Source: Candidatus Raymondbacteria bacterium RIFOXYA2_FULL_49_16 (GTDB taxonomy: Bacteria > Fibrobacterota > OXYB2-FULL-49-7 > XYB2-FULL-49-35). Taken from it: 64,000 nt of DNA. Positions 34,680 to 43,533 of this stretch are shown one piece after another. Below the pieces are notes generated by a model. It ran no database searches, was not told where the DNA came from, and was given only the letters and a program-made list of their open reading frames with translations. Positions within the stretch are counted from its first letter, which is position 1, and each line of letters begins with the position of its first letter. The DNA lies in contig MFYT01000039.1 of the NCBI GenBank assembly GCA_001789205.1, positions 14,233-78,232 on the forward strand, given 5' to 3'. The position numbers and the translations under genes were made by a program.

Positions 34680-35002
34680 CAGTATTTTCGCCAAGGTATG
34701 GATGCCGCACTATTAGGAGTGTTGTCTGGTATGTTGTAGCGGCAGAAAGGTGAAAAAATGACTGGTATGAATACTGCGACGATTAAAAGAATATGCACGC
34801 TGCCACAGAACAATAGTTTCTTCCTGTTTGGCGCAAGAGGAAACTGATAGGATTTTTCTTTTTTCATGCTGAGCCGCATTTTTCGTCCGCTCGTTGCGGG
34901 TTTTGGATACGGTGTTCGATATTGCCTTCTTCGCGCCCCGCATTTTTTAAAAACCGGGCCGGATTTCGGCCGTATCATACCCCAGCATTTCGGGCATTTC
35001 AA
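34514..35002 (-). CDS. Possible zinc-ribbon membrane protein, antisense overlap with GH94
   Basis: From a TTG start at 35002, with an excellent Shine-Dalgarno GAGGTGATCC just upstream, the frame reads KCPKCWG then FKKCG, a short zinc-ribbon-like start, and later one hydrophobic helix (LLFCGSVHILLIVAVFIPVI). The last 55 codons lie antisense to the end of the GH94 gene and look like its shadow, so the true C-terminus may have been lost by frameshift. Weakly supported. The sequence does not match a family I recognise. Confidence 0.3.
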   Translation of the reverse strand: MKCPKCWGMIRPKSGPVFKKCGARRRQYRTPYPKPATSGRKMRLSMKKEKSYQFPLAPNRKKLLFCGSVHILLIVAVFIPVIFSPFCRYNIPDNTPNSAASIPWRKYCYMTTMTVCFFPSLKFGTQLPAIFLPSTVTAETPVCLPFGFRTVISYSAPRNLQT

Positions 35003-35026
35003 GGGATCACCTCAAGGGCGTTCTTT

Positions 35027-35209
35027 TTAAACAAGCATTCGAGCCTTTTCATACGCCTTGTTTGACGAGGCGAAGATTTTCTCCTCCGTCTGGAAAATAT
35101 TCTCCTGTCCCAGCACTGCGGTCATGCCGGTCTTGTCAAAAAACCGCTTCAGTACCGGCGAAACGCCGCACAGGAGGATGACCGTGCCTTTCTGGTGTTT
35201 TTGATGCAT
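35027..35209 (-). pseudogene. C-terminal fragment of a SulP/STAS-type protein
   Basis: 60 codons reading GTVILLCGVSPVLKRFFDKT and AVLGQENIFQTEEKIFASS, which resembles the STAS domain at the end of SulP anion transporters. A stop codon lies directly upstream, so no transporter part remains. The neighbouring IS21 end and DUF4143 fragment support decay of this region. Confidence 0.5.
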
Positions 35210-35323
35210 TTAGCGGTGTTCCAAAACTTGGTGTTGCCGCGAAGATGATATTTTTAGGCGACTTTAAACAGTTAACGGATATGGGATTCAAGAATGCCGC
35301 ATTGGTGCGTTTTCCGATCCTAA

Positions 35324-36027
35324 CCGGCCACTGATTCCGATTTCATCCAGCCACCCATTCCGACGCATCCGGCCACCCCCTCCCCATGGTTGGGTGACTT
35401 GGTTTTCCAGCGAAGCGTTGTAAGACAATAATTTTATAATGTATTACTTTCTTTTCTTACGAAAAGGTAATATGGCAAGGAGACAGAGTATGCGGAGAAT
35501 CAAAGATGTCTTGCGGTTAAGGTTTGAGAACGGCATGAACCAACGCCAAGTGGCCAGATTGCTTGGTATAAGTCGGAGCACGGTACAGGAGTACTGGTAT
35601 CGATATGATGCCTTGGGCTTGGATTGGCCCCAAGGCGCGTTGCTATCGGATATGGTCCTGGAGGAACGGCTGTTTTCATCGGCCCTGGTTTCTTCTGTCA
35701 AACGAGAGGAGCTTGATTTTCTTTATGTGCATCAGGAGCTTCAACGGCGCGGGGTGACCTTGCAGTTGCTGTGTGAGGAGTATAGGAAGACCCATTCCCA
35801 GGGTTACCAATACAGCCGTTTTTGCGAGCGGTACCGTTCTTGGGCGCATGGGCTGAAGATATATATGCGGCAGGTCCACAAGGGCGGGGAAAAAGTATAC
35901 GTTGATTATTCTGGTAAGAGGCCTCATATTGTGGACTCTGCCACCGGGGAGATTCAGGAGAAGGAGTTGTTGGTGATGGTCTGGGGCGCCAGCAACTATA
36001 CGTACGTGGAGGCCCAGGATTCGCAGG
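35324..36027 (+). mobile_element. Truncated IS21-family element with partial istA
   Basis: The left end shows three iterated motifs of the form CCGGCCAC or CCAGCCAC spaced 22-23 nt (35324, 35347, 35369), each near an ATTCCGA-type word, typical of IS21 subterminal repeats. From 35472 (GAAAAGG upstream) the frame MARRQSMRRIKDVLRLRFEN encodes the IstA helix-turn-helix and the start of the DDE core (VYVDYSGKRPHIVDSATGE). Homology ends near GASNYTYVEAQDSQ at about 36027. The rest of istA, istB and the right end are missing. Confidence 0.8.
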
Positions 36028-36030
36028 TGG

Positions 36031-36333
36031 ATGAATATGGAAATACAAAAAGCCGCCAAACGGTTGCGTGAAGTGCTGGACGAGGCAGTACCGGATGGAA
36101 TAGAGAAGGCCGATTTCATACTCAACAGGGGGGCGATTGCAATTGAGATAAAAGGAAGCTCTCAGGTCGACGATGCCTCGCTAAAGGGGCTGAAGGCCTT
36201 TTGTGAAGATTATGCGCCAGAAAGGGCCATTGTAGTCAGTAATGAATCAAGGCCCCGAAAACATGGTTCCATGGACATTATACCCTGGCGCGATTTTTTA
36301 GAACGTCTTTGGAACGGTGTGATTGTGCGCTGA
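36031..36333 (+). pseudogene. C-terminal fragment of a DUF4143 AAA ATPase
   Basis: 100 codons including GIEKADFILNRGAIAIEIKG, LKGLKAFCEDYAPERAIVVS and IIPWRDFLERLWNG, the C-terminal nuclease-like DUF4143 region. The P-loop domain is absent, having been replaced upstream by the IS21 fragment. Related full-length genes are at 47093-48478 and 48558-49703. Confidence 0.75.
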
Positions 36334-36367
36334 ACGGAGATTATAATTGAATTGATACTACTTGCTT

Positions 36368-37375
36368 TTATCGTACTTCCGGTTTGATCACATTTGACCC
36401 AATGGCTTCGAGCCTTGCGCTCAACTTTGTAAACATATCCTCGTCCTCATATGTGCCGATAATGGCGCCTCCCGAACCCGCGAATTTTGCGCTGGCCCCG
36501 CAGGCGCGCGCGGTCTCAATCATTTGGACCTGCCAGGCAGGCAGCGTGCATATGGAGCGCCTCAGATCAAAATTTCTGTTTATCAGCGCCCCGAGCGCCT
36601 GCGCGTTTTTCTTCAGGAGCGCCTCGCGGCCAGCCGCGGCAAATGAGGCGAATTCCTTCATCGCATTGACCACTTCCGGTTCGCCCCTGGTGTAGCGTCC
36701 ACGCAAATCATTGTGAAAAACCTCGGTCGGTTCGCTGAAGGTATTGTGATAGGCAAGATACAAAGGTGGCAGCAGCGCAGGAGAGAGGGGTTCGTATTCA
36801 TAGCACTGCATGTTGTCGACCAGCCGTTCCTTGGCCTTATCAAAGTTCATGTATACCATGCCCTCATACGCCTGGATAATACGGTCCTGAAGCCCTGCCG
36901 CAATGCCCAGTTCTTCCCTTTCAATAGATAACACAAAGGTCGGCTGGGCCTCTTTTGGAATGGTGATTCCGTAAAATTCCATGAGACAGCGCAGGGTCGC
37001 GGTAATCAAGGCGCTGGAACCGGCAAGACCCACCTGGCGCGGAATGGTCGTATGGTAGCGGATGGAGAAGTTCTGATTGTGCAGTTTCAGGCCGCGCTCC
37101 TCGCAGTAAGCGACAAAGCGCTTGATGGTGGCCTTGATCAGCCTGATGCCGCCGTAGTAACCGTGGAGTTGCACGTCCCTGGCAAGGTCGTGCACTGAAC
37201 TGAAATGGGCGCGGTCGTCCTCGGAAAGCACAATATCAACCGTGTCCCATTCGTACAACACCACCTCGGCCCACAGGTTTCTGATGATGACGGAAATGGT
37301 TTTGCCATTGTACCCGTCCGAAGGATTGCCTAGCAGGCCGGCGCGGGCAAAGGCGCGCTTTTTAATAAGGTTCAT
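36368..37375 (-). CDS. GHMP-family glucuronokinase-like sugar kinase
   Basis: 335 residues. Motifs: ARAGLLGNPSDGYNGKTIS (11-29) and PRQVGLAGSSALITATLR (GHMP ATP-binding loop), LHGYYGGIRLIKATIKRF, and LSIEREELGIAAGLQDRIIQ. This combination matches plant glucuronokinases closely: GNPSD near the start and the YYGGIRL and ELGIAAGLQDR blocks. The enzyme would convert glucuronate to glucuronate 1-phosphate in the cytoplasm. The ATG overlaps the galU stop by 4 nt, so both genes form one operon. The enzyme class is inferred from motifs; galacturonate is an alternative substrate. Confidence 0.75.
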   Translation of the reverse strand: MNLIKKRAFARAGLLGNPSDGYNGKTISVIIRNLWAEVVLYEWDTVDIVLSEDDRAHFSSVHDLARDVQLHGYYGGIRLIKATIKRFVAYCEERGLKLHNQNFSIRYHTTIPRQVGLAGSSALITATLRCLMEFYGITIPKEAQPTFVLSIEREELGIAAGLQDRIIQAYEGMVYMNFDKAKERLVDNMQCYEYEPLSPALLPPLYLAYHNTFSEPTEVFHNDLRGRYTRGEPEVVNAMKEFASFAAAGREALLKKNAQALGALINRNFDLRRSICTLPAWQVQMIETARACGASAKFAGSGGAIIGTYEDEDMFTKLSARLEAIGSNVIKPEVR

Positions 37376-38250
37376 TGGACCAGTGTTTTGATGTATTGTT
37401 TGAGGCCTGGTCCCTGTTTTTTGTCGGCCAGGGCGAATTCCACAAAGGCGCGGAAATAGGCTTTGAAATTCCCAATGTCGTACCGTCGTTCCTCGGGCTG
37501 CAGACGTATGCCATAGACATTGCCGCTTTCCCTGATCATGAGTCTGAGAGCGTCGGTAATCTGTATTTCGCCGCCCTTGCCTGGTTTTGTCCGATTAATG
37601 GCGTCGAACACAGCAGGGGAGAGCACATAGCGTGCGGCAATGGCAAGGGTTGAGGGCGCCTCGGATTCCGAGGGTTTTTCGATGAGGTCCTCTATTTCAA
37701 AAACAGCACCGTCTGATTTTGGCTTTGCAATGCCGTACTTGTGCACGTCTGACCGGGGCACCTCTTCAAAAGCAATGACCGCAGCGGCTTTTTTTTCTAT
37801 AAAACAGGCGGTCATACGTTTTACAATGTCGCTCTGCGCGTGCATGCCAATAATGGAATCGCCCAGGGCAGCCACAAAGGGCTGGTTGCCGACAAACGGT
37901 CCGGCGCACGATATGGCGTGGCCCAGACCCAGAAGTCTGCGCTGGCGGGTGTAAAAATATTGCACTGGCGCACGCTCGTATTCCAGTTCTTCGAGCAGGT
38001 CCTCTTTTCCGGTCTCGCGCAGGTTTTGGACAAGCTCGGAGTTGCTGTCAAAATGGTTTTCGATCGACGCCTTGCCTGGCCCAGTGATAAAGAGCAGGCG
38101 CTTCATGCCAACCCGGGTAAGTTCTTCCACCACATATTGGACCACGGGCTTGCGGCCAACAGGCAGCATTTCTTTTGGCTGCGATTTGGTTGCGGGCAAC
38201 AACCGGGTTCCCAGACCCGCGACCGGGACTACTGCAACGGTGATTTCCAT
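37372..38250 (-). CDS. galU: UTP-glucose-1-phosphate uridylyltransferase
   Basis: 292 residues. The nucleotidyltransferase signature GLGTRLLPATKSQPKEMLPV (12-31) is complete, and RQRRLLGLGHAISCA and GDSIIGMHA (catalytic-metal region) follow. AAAGGA precedes the ATG. First gene of an operon with the glucuronokinase-like gene. Standard role is UDP-glucose synthesis. Next to a glucuronokinase it may also accept glucuronate 1-phosphate. Confidence 0.92.
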   Translation of the reverse strand: MEITVAVVPVAGLGTRLLPATKSQPKEMLPVGRKPVVQYVVEELTRVGMKRLLFITGPGKASIENHFDSNSELVQNLRETGKEDLLEELEYERAPVQYFYTRQRRLLGLGHAISCAGPFVGNQPFVAALGDSIIGMHAQSDIVKRMTACFIEKKAAAVIAFEEVPRSDVHKYGIAKPKSDGAVFEIEDLIEKPSESEAPSTLAIAARYVLSPAVFDAINRTKPGKGGEIQITDALRLMIRESGNVYGIRLQPEERRYDIGNFKAYFRAFVEFALADKKQGPGLKQYIKTLVQ

Positions 38251-38473
38251 CAGAGTTCCTTTATGTTTTATTAGTAGTAAATAACAAAATTACCAAAGAC
38301 CATTCAAGAATAATAAAAATCGGACTTTTTTGTCAAAATATTTGCTAAAAAGAATGGCGGATTGTGACAAGAATGTCGTACCAAACACCAAAATTATCCT
38401 TCACTATTTTTTCATCAGGGAAAAGCCATTGATTTCAAAGGTTTTAATCAACCAGGCACGTTTTTATGTTAGG

Positions 38474-38489
38474 TGTGGTTGAAACCACA
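38474..38489. promoter_or_regulatory. Palindrome before the first VWA gene
   Basis: TGTGGTT (38474-38480) and AACCACA (38483-38489) are inverted around 2 nt, just ahead of AAAGGAGG and the TTG start. It may be an operator or a leader hairpin. Confidence 0.4.
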
Positions 38490-38506
38490 TTCACAAAGGA
38501 GGCTGC

Positions 38507-40879
38507 TTGAAATATACAATTGTATGCATCCTGATGCTTTTTTTGGCCCTGGGGGCAAAAACACTAAAGAAAAGCGATTTTGACCTTGATTTTCCCTGTA
38601 CTTCAGGGTTGAGCAAAACAGCCGGGCGGTCGATTCCGGCCCGTTCGTTTATCCAGAATCAGTTTCTTGAGGCAGCGCTTTTCGAGGGCTGTTTTTTTAC
38701 ACTGGGTACCAATCAGGGCCTCTTGGAAAGCAGTCTTGACGACAAATGCTGCATTACCTATGGCCATCCCTATGCCAAAACCTCGTATCCGTTTCTTAAA
38801 ATCCAAAACGCATGGGGAAAACTTGAAGCGTGTACGGACATTTCTATACCGCAGGTGCGGCGCACGACAGACAGTGTCACCTACCGGTATTTTCTGAACG
38901 ATAGCATTGAGTTTACATTTTCCCTGAGCCTGCTGCCGGCCGCTGAGGGCGCTGGCGCCATGCTTGCGATGAACATTGCCAACAGGAGTAATGCTGTGCA
39001 AACCGTCCAGCCCGCGCTCATCTACGATCCTGGCATGGGCAGGTTCGAACCTGACGCCGCAGCCTGGGTCAATGGCGCGTCACTGGTCCAAACCGAGGGC
39101 CAGGCCAATGGATGTTCAACCCTTGTTTTCTCTGAAAAGAGCGCAGGACATACAGGATTGCGATGCTCTCTGACTCCCATTGCCGGGACGCTTGAGACCG
39201 CGGTCTTTGGCAATTGGCATAAAATGGAGGCTGCTGTGGCGTCCGCGTATGATACTTCTACCAGGCTGCCTTTCTACGATCTTGCGGTCAAACTCCTATG
39301 GCAGCAGCGTACTATTGCCCCTGATTCGTCCATTGCAGTGCGCCTGGCAATTAAGCTCGAACCCCCTGATTTCGGGCAGCAGGCGTTTATCCGCTGGGAC
39401 GTTCCCCGGTTCCTCACCGTTGAAACCGGCGCGCTCTTTCCCCAGACAATTGACACACGCGCATATGTGGACAATCTGCTTGCATTTCCGAAGAATTTCA
39501 GGCTTTTCGCCGACCTGCCTTTCCAAGTTGTTTTTAACCAGGAGGTTGTTGATTTTTCCGTTAATTCCATGGAAGCGGCGTATCAGACGTTGCGGCTTTT
39601 GGCGCGGGAAAATTATCAGGCCGACACCATTGTACCGCTTACCCTGATACTTGCCGAAGGGGCAAACGAGATCGACCGCGTCACCACGAACCTGTATGTG
39701 CCCCAATGCCCCTTCAGCGATACCGGGTTGGTGGTGACCATTGACTCGTTCTTTACCAACAATGCCGGTGAAAAAATCGTCACCTTTAGCGCGCAGGTGG
39801 AATCCACCACGCAGGCGCTTTTCAATCTTGGGCTGGAACATGTTACGCTGTACGAGAATAACGCGCGGATCAATCCAGCATACCTGGGCAGGGACACCAG
39901 CGGCGGCGCTTCGGCAGTGGATATTGTTTTTGTCCTCGACGTGACCGGCAGCATGAGCGACAATATCAATGATGTGAAGAACAATATTATTATGTTCAAT
40001 GATACACTTGTTAATCGCGGCATTGACCATCGGCTGGGTATGGTGACTTTTCTCGACGCTGTTGAAAATATTTATCAATTCACGGACAATATCACCCAGT
40101 TCAAATCGTATGTTGACGCCCAATATGCCCATGGAGGCGGTGACGGGCCTGAAAACGACCTCCAGGCGCTGCACATTGCCTCGGGCCTGAATTTCCGGCC
40201 CGAGGCGCGCAAGGTTTTCATCTGGATCACGGACGCGCCATACCACGAGATGGATTGGGCCACCACCCTCGATATCGGCACTGTTGTCAATACGCTTCTG
40301 GCTCATGATATCATGGTCTACGCGGTGGGTGAACAGGCGAATAGGGACGCCAGCGCCTTCAACATTTACAATCCCACGGGCGGCAAATGGTTCGACATCA
40401 GAGGGCCTTTTCAGGATGTTCTCATGGATGTGGCCAATCTCCGGTATAGTTCAAAAAGCATGGCGCTGTACACCGGAGGCGTTGCATCGTCAACGGTCAT
40501 GAGCGTACGTCTTTCCGTGCATCATGCGGGCCTGGGCGGCAGCGGTCTTCTGACCCTGGGCGGCTCCGCCCCCCTGACGGCCGGTAAACGGCCTGCGACC
40601 AGCCTTACGCTTTCACCAAACCCCAGCAATCCATCGACACTGATTACTTGTTCCGTCAATGACCGCGCCAATGGCGAGCTCTCCATATGCGATATCCGGG
40701 GGCGCATGGTGTTCAACGAACGGTTCATCAACCGCTCGGGCTTGTTCCGGGTCTCGTGGAACGGCCGCAGCGCGACCGGCACGGCCCTGGCAAGCGGTCT
40801 CTATATGGTGCGGCTCCGCGTTGATGTCGCGGACAAGCCGCCGGTCTTCCTGAACCAGAAACTGGTTTTGGCAAAGTAA
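38507..40879 (+). CDS. Secreted von Willebrand factor A protein with sorting tail
   Basis: 790 residues. The start is TTG at 38507, with AAAGGAGG ending 4 nt before; the signal peptide begins at once (KYTIVCILMLFLALGA). The first 460 residues are unrecognised. A VWA domain begins at about residue 471: VDIVFVLDVTGSMSDN has the DxTGS MIDAS core, followed by HRLGMVTFLDAVENIYQF and KVFIWITDAPYHEMDW. The tail has the variant LSPNPSNPST and ICDIRGRMVFNERF, a type IX-like sorting domain. Likely binds protein or surface ligands through a metal ion. 14 nt upstream of a second VWA gene. Confidence 0.78.
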   Translation: MKYTIVCILMLFLALGAKTLKKSDFDLDFPCTSGLSKTAGRSIPARSFIQNQFLEAALFEGCFFTLGTNQGLLESSLDDKCCITYGHPYAKTSYPFLKIQNAWGKLEACTDISIPQVRRTTDSVTYRYFLNDSIEFTFSLSLLPAAEGAGAMLAMNIANRSNAVQTVQPALIYDPGMGRFEPDAAAWVNGASLVQTEGQANGCSTLVFSEKSAGHTGLRCSLTPIAGTLETAVFGNWHKMEAAVASAYDTSTRLPFYDLAVKLLWQQRTIAPDSSIAVRLAIKLEPPDFGQQAFIRWDVPRFLTVETGALFPQTIDTRAYVDNLLAFPKNFRLFADLPFQVVFNQEVVDFSVNSMEAAYQTLRLLARENYQADTIVPLTLILAEGANEIDRVTTNLYVPQCPFSDTGLVVTIDSFFTNNAGEKIVTFSAQVESTTQALFNLGLEHVTLYENNARINPAYLGRDTSGGASAVDIVFVLDVTGSMSDNINDVKNNIIMFNDTLVNRGIDHRLGMVTFLDAVENIYQFTDNITQFKSYVDAQYAHGGGDGPENDLQALHIASGLNFRPEARKVFIWITDAPYHEMDWATTLDIGTVVNTLLAHDIMVYAVGEQANRDASAFNIYNPTGGKWFDIRGPFQDVLMDVANLRYSSKSMALYTGGVASSTVMSVRLSVHHAGLGGSGLLTLGGSAPLTAGKRPATSLTLSPNPSNPSTLITCSVNDRANGELSICDIRGRMVFNERFINRSGLFRVSWNGRSATGTALASGLYMVRLRVDVADKPPVFLNQKLVLAK

Positions 40880-40893
40880 CAAAGGGGAAAAAC

Positions 40894-42972
40894 ATGCGTA
40901 CCATAGCACTTATTATTGTCCAGGCGTTTTTGTTGTGCGCGGGACACGCGCACGCTGATGCGGTCATGCGTCCGGTTGATCCATCGTATCCGGGTACTCT
41001 GTTCAGGCATACCCTGACCGAGGTCACCGTGACCCTGCACGGCTCTATCGCGGAGACAGAGGTGTATTGCGAATTCATTAACGAATGGGACCATGCCACA
41101 GGTGGTGTCTTTTCCTTTCCCTTGCCCATGGACGCGAATGCCACGCAGATGTCCTTTGGCAAGAGCCTGGTGTTTTACGACGCGATACTCAAACCGGTCA
41201 TACAGTCCAATACGCCAGGTACGGGCGCGGGCGGGTTTGCGGCTGAACTCAACGCCTATCTGGGAAAAAACGCGGTTAACCTGAAAATAGATACCATTGC
41301 CGCTGGCGCTGTGCAGCAGATATACCTCAAATATATCCAGCGGTTGCCATACTACAATGGCAGCCAGCACTATGCGTATCCATTGGCGTCAGGGGTTTTT
41401 CAGCCCAACCCGCTCGCTTCCCTGGGTATAACCGTGCGCGTGTTTCCCGGACCTGCCTTGCATACGTTTGCCTCGGCTTCCCATGCCGCGGGCTGGCGCG
41501 CTTTGCAGGCGCCTGGCAATGTCAGCGAATACCGCTACGAGGCGTCTAAAGTCTATCTGGAACGTGATCTGCGTTTCTCCATTGCTATGGGCCATAGTAC
41601 CATGCAAGCTGAACTCTATTCAGCCGCGGGCCGCAATGGCACAGGGTATTTCGCCTTTTCCCTGTATCCTGCGTCCGCCTGCTCCCGCGCCGATGTTTTC
41701 AACAGAAACATCGCCTTTGTGCTCGATGTGTCGCGCAGCATGGCCGGCTACAAGCTGCAGCAGAGCTGCGAGGCAATCAAGGCGTGCATTGGCCAGCTCG
41801 ACGCGAACGACCGTTTTTCCATCATCGCCTTCAGCGACCTTGCGCAAACGGTCCTGGGACCCCTGCCCGCGAACGCGACTTCGCACGCTGCGGCCAGTCA
41901 GGCGCTCGATTCGCTCGCGTTGCTAAAAGGCCCAAGCGCCACGCAGCTTGCGCCCGCCCTTGCCAGCGCGATTAGCGCGGTGACCGGCAGCGGGTATGCG
42001 CCCATTGTGGTTGTGTGCACGGACGGCTTTTCTCCTTGCACGCCCGACGATATTGTCAACACGGCCAATGCCAGCATTTTTACGCTGGGCCTGGGCCAGG
42101 ATGTTTCGCGCGCCCGGCTCGAGGCCATTGCCTGTCGCAACAACGGTTTTGCCGCGTTTATAGGCGAGAATGAGCCTGTGGCACAGTCCATTATCGCGCT
42201 TTTCGACGCGGTCAAGCATCCAACCATCAACAGTTTCATGCTTGATTTTGCCGGCGCCATTGTTCGTGAACTACTGCCCGATGCGTCTCCCTACACCTTC
42301 TTTAACGGCCTGGGATATTTCATTGCCGGGAAATTTGGCGTTCCGGGCGCGCACAACGCGGCCATGGGCGGCCATACTGTCACCGGAGATCTGAACGATT
42401 TTTTCAGCCTTGAGTTCAATGGAGACACGGCTAGCGCTGATCTGCGGTTTGTGGAACAGCTTTGGGCGGCCGAGAAGATCAAGGCATGGGAACGGGAGAT
42501 CGAAGTGTATAACAGGGCGACCCAGCTTCGCGATTCGGTCATTGCCCTCAGTCTTGTGTATAATGTCAAAAGCCAGTTCACCTCGTTTTGGGCCGACACC
42601 GCCGCCCGTCCAGCGGACAGCATCTATGTCGAGGACGAAGGCACGAGTGTCATTGTGTCCGTGGATTCGGTTCCCGGCGCAGCGCCAGGCGCCATGGCGC
42701 TTGCCGTCACTCCCAATCCTTTTAATCCCGATACCTGGATCCGGCTTACCCTTCCCGCAACGGCAAAAGCAGGGGTCGCGGCCATTGCCATCTACGATCT
42801 TGCGGGCCGCCTGATTTCGATCGTCAAACGGAACGTTTCGGGAAATGCCGCGCTTGTGGTCCATTGGAACGGCCGCACCGCGTCAGGATTGCAGGCTGCC
42901 AGCGGAGTCTATGTGGTGATATGCGAATATAGCGGCCACAAGGTGCATACGCGGATCTCACTGGTTCGGTGA
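40894..42972 (+). CDS. Secreted VIT-VWA protein with sorting tail
   Basis: 692 residues, AAAGGGG upstream. Signal peptide MRTIALIIVQAFLLCAGHAHA. Residues about 25-160 form a VIT domain (LTEVTVTLHGSIAETEVYCE, FSFPLPMDANATQM). The VWA domain starts near residue 269: NIAFVLDVSRSMAGYK has the DxSxS MIDAS, then DRFSIIAFSD. The tail has TPNPFNPDTW and IYDLAGRLISIVK. VIT-VWA pairs occur in inter-alpha-trypsin-inhibitor-like proteins; bacterial versions have unknown roles. Follows the first VWA gene in an apparent operon. Confidence 0.85.
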   Translation: MRTIALIIVQAFLLCAGHAHADAVMRPVDPSYPGTLFRHTLTEVTVTLHGSIAETEVYCEFINEWDHATGGVFSFPLPMDANATQMSFGKSLVFYDAILKPVIQSNTPGTGAGGFAAELNAYLGKNAVNLKIDTIAAGAVQQIYLKYIQRLPYYNGSQHYAYPLASGVFQPNPLASLGITVRVFPGPALHTFASASHAAGWRALQAPGNVSEYRYEASKVYLERDLRFSIAMGHSTMQAELYSAAGRNGTGYFAFSLYPASACSRADVFNRNIAFVLDVSRSMAGYKLQQSCEAIKACIGQLDANDRFSIIAFSDLAQTVLGPLPANATSHAAASQALDSLALLKGPSATQLAPALASAISAVTGSGYAPIVVVCTDGFSPCTPDDIVNTANASIFTLGLGQDVSRARLEAIACRNNGFAAFIGENEPVAQSIIALFDAVKHPTINSFMLDFAGAIVRELLPDASPYTFFNGLGYFIAGKFGVPGAHNAAMGGHTVTGDLNDFFSLEFNGDTASADLRFVEQLWAAEKIKAWEREIEVYNRATQLRDSVIALSLVYNVKSQFTSFWADTAARPADSIYVEDEGTSVIVSVDSVPGAAPGAMALAVTPNPFNPDTWIRLTLPATAKAGVAAIAIYDLAGRLISIVKRNVSGNAALVVHWNGRTASGLQAASGVYVVICEYSGHKVHTRISLVR

Positions 42973-43083
42973 GACTGGCTATTTCTTGAAGCATGCCTAT
43001 TCCGGCATTGCCCTTGTATTGCGGCAGTGCCGGTTTCTATTTTATGACTGCCTTTTCATCCCTTTTTCACAAAGGACACGCCT

Positions 43084-43521
43084 ATGAAGGTGACAGTCAC
43101 GACCGACCAGTATAAGTCCCTGCTCCACCTGGTTTATCTTGGCAATTGGATGGCGAACAGCTACCGTGAAACGCCCCTTGATGAATTCGATAAGATCGAG
43201 GAGTTCATCTTTTCCCTTGCGCCCGCTGCGGGACTCGACGAATGGGTCACATTTTCACACGAAGATAACCGGCTCCATGCGTCCGAAGGCTTTGACGAGA
43301 CCCTCATGGAATTCCTCGACGACTATGACGAGAATACTTTCTGGGAGTCGTTTGTTCAGCGCATGGCCCGCCGCGACCTTGAACGGGAGGTGGGGGTCGA
43401 CACGGTCATTGCGCTTGCTCCCGATGCGCTCCAGGAGAAACTGCAGCCGCACGTGGAACGCTGGGCGCAAGAAATAGATGAAAATGGGCTCGAACGGATA
43501 GTTGTGGAGAAGGGGTCTTGA
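43084..43521 (+). CDS. Conserved hypothetical acidic protein
   Basis: 145 residues, AAAGGA upstream. No signal peptide or membrane segment. Acidic with LDEFDKIEEFIFSLAP and FDETLMEFLDDYDENTFWES; no recognised motif. Small cytoplasmic proteins of this kind are reported as hypothetical. Convergent with the lipoprotein gene. Confidence 0.6.
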   Translation: MKVTVTTDQYKSLLHLVYLGNWMANSYRETPLDEFDKIEEFIFSLAPAAGLDEWVTFSHEDNRLHASEGFDETLMEFLDDYDENTFWESFVQRMARRDLEREVGVDTVIALAPDALQEKLQPHVERWAQEIDENGLERIVVEKGS

Positions 43522-43533
43522 TCAGCCCGGTCT

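Noticed and set aside
39296-40306. 336-codon minus-strand frame inside the first VWA gene
   Set aside because: Antisense shadow; the plus-strand frame has a MIDAS motif, signal peptide and tail.
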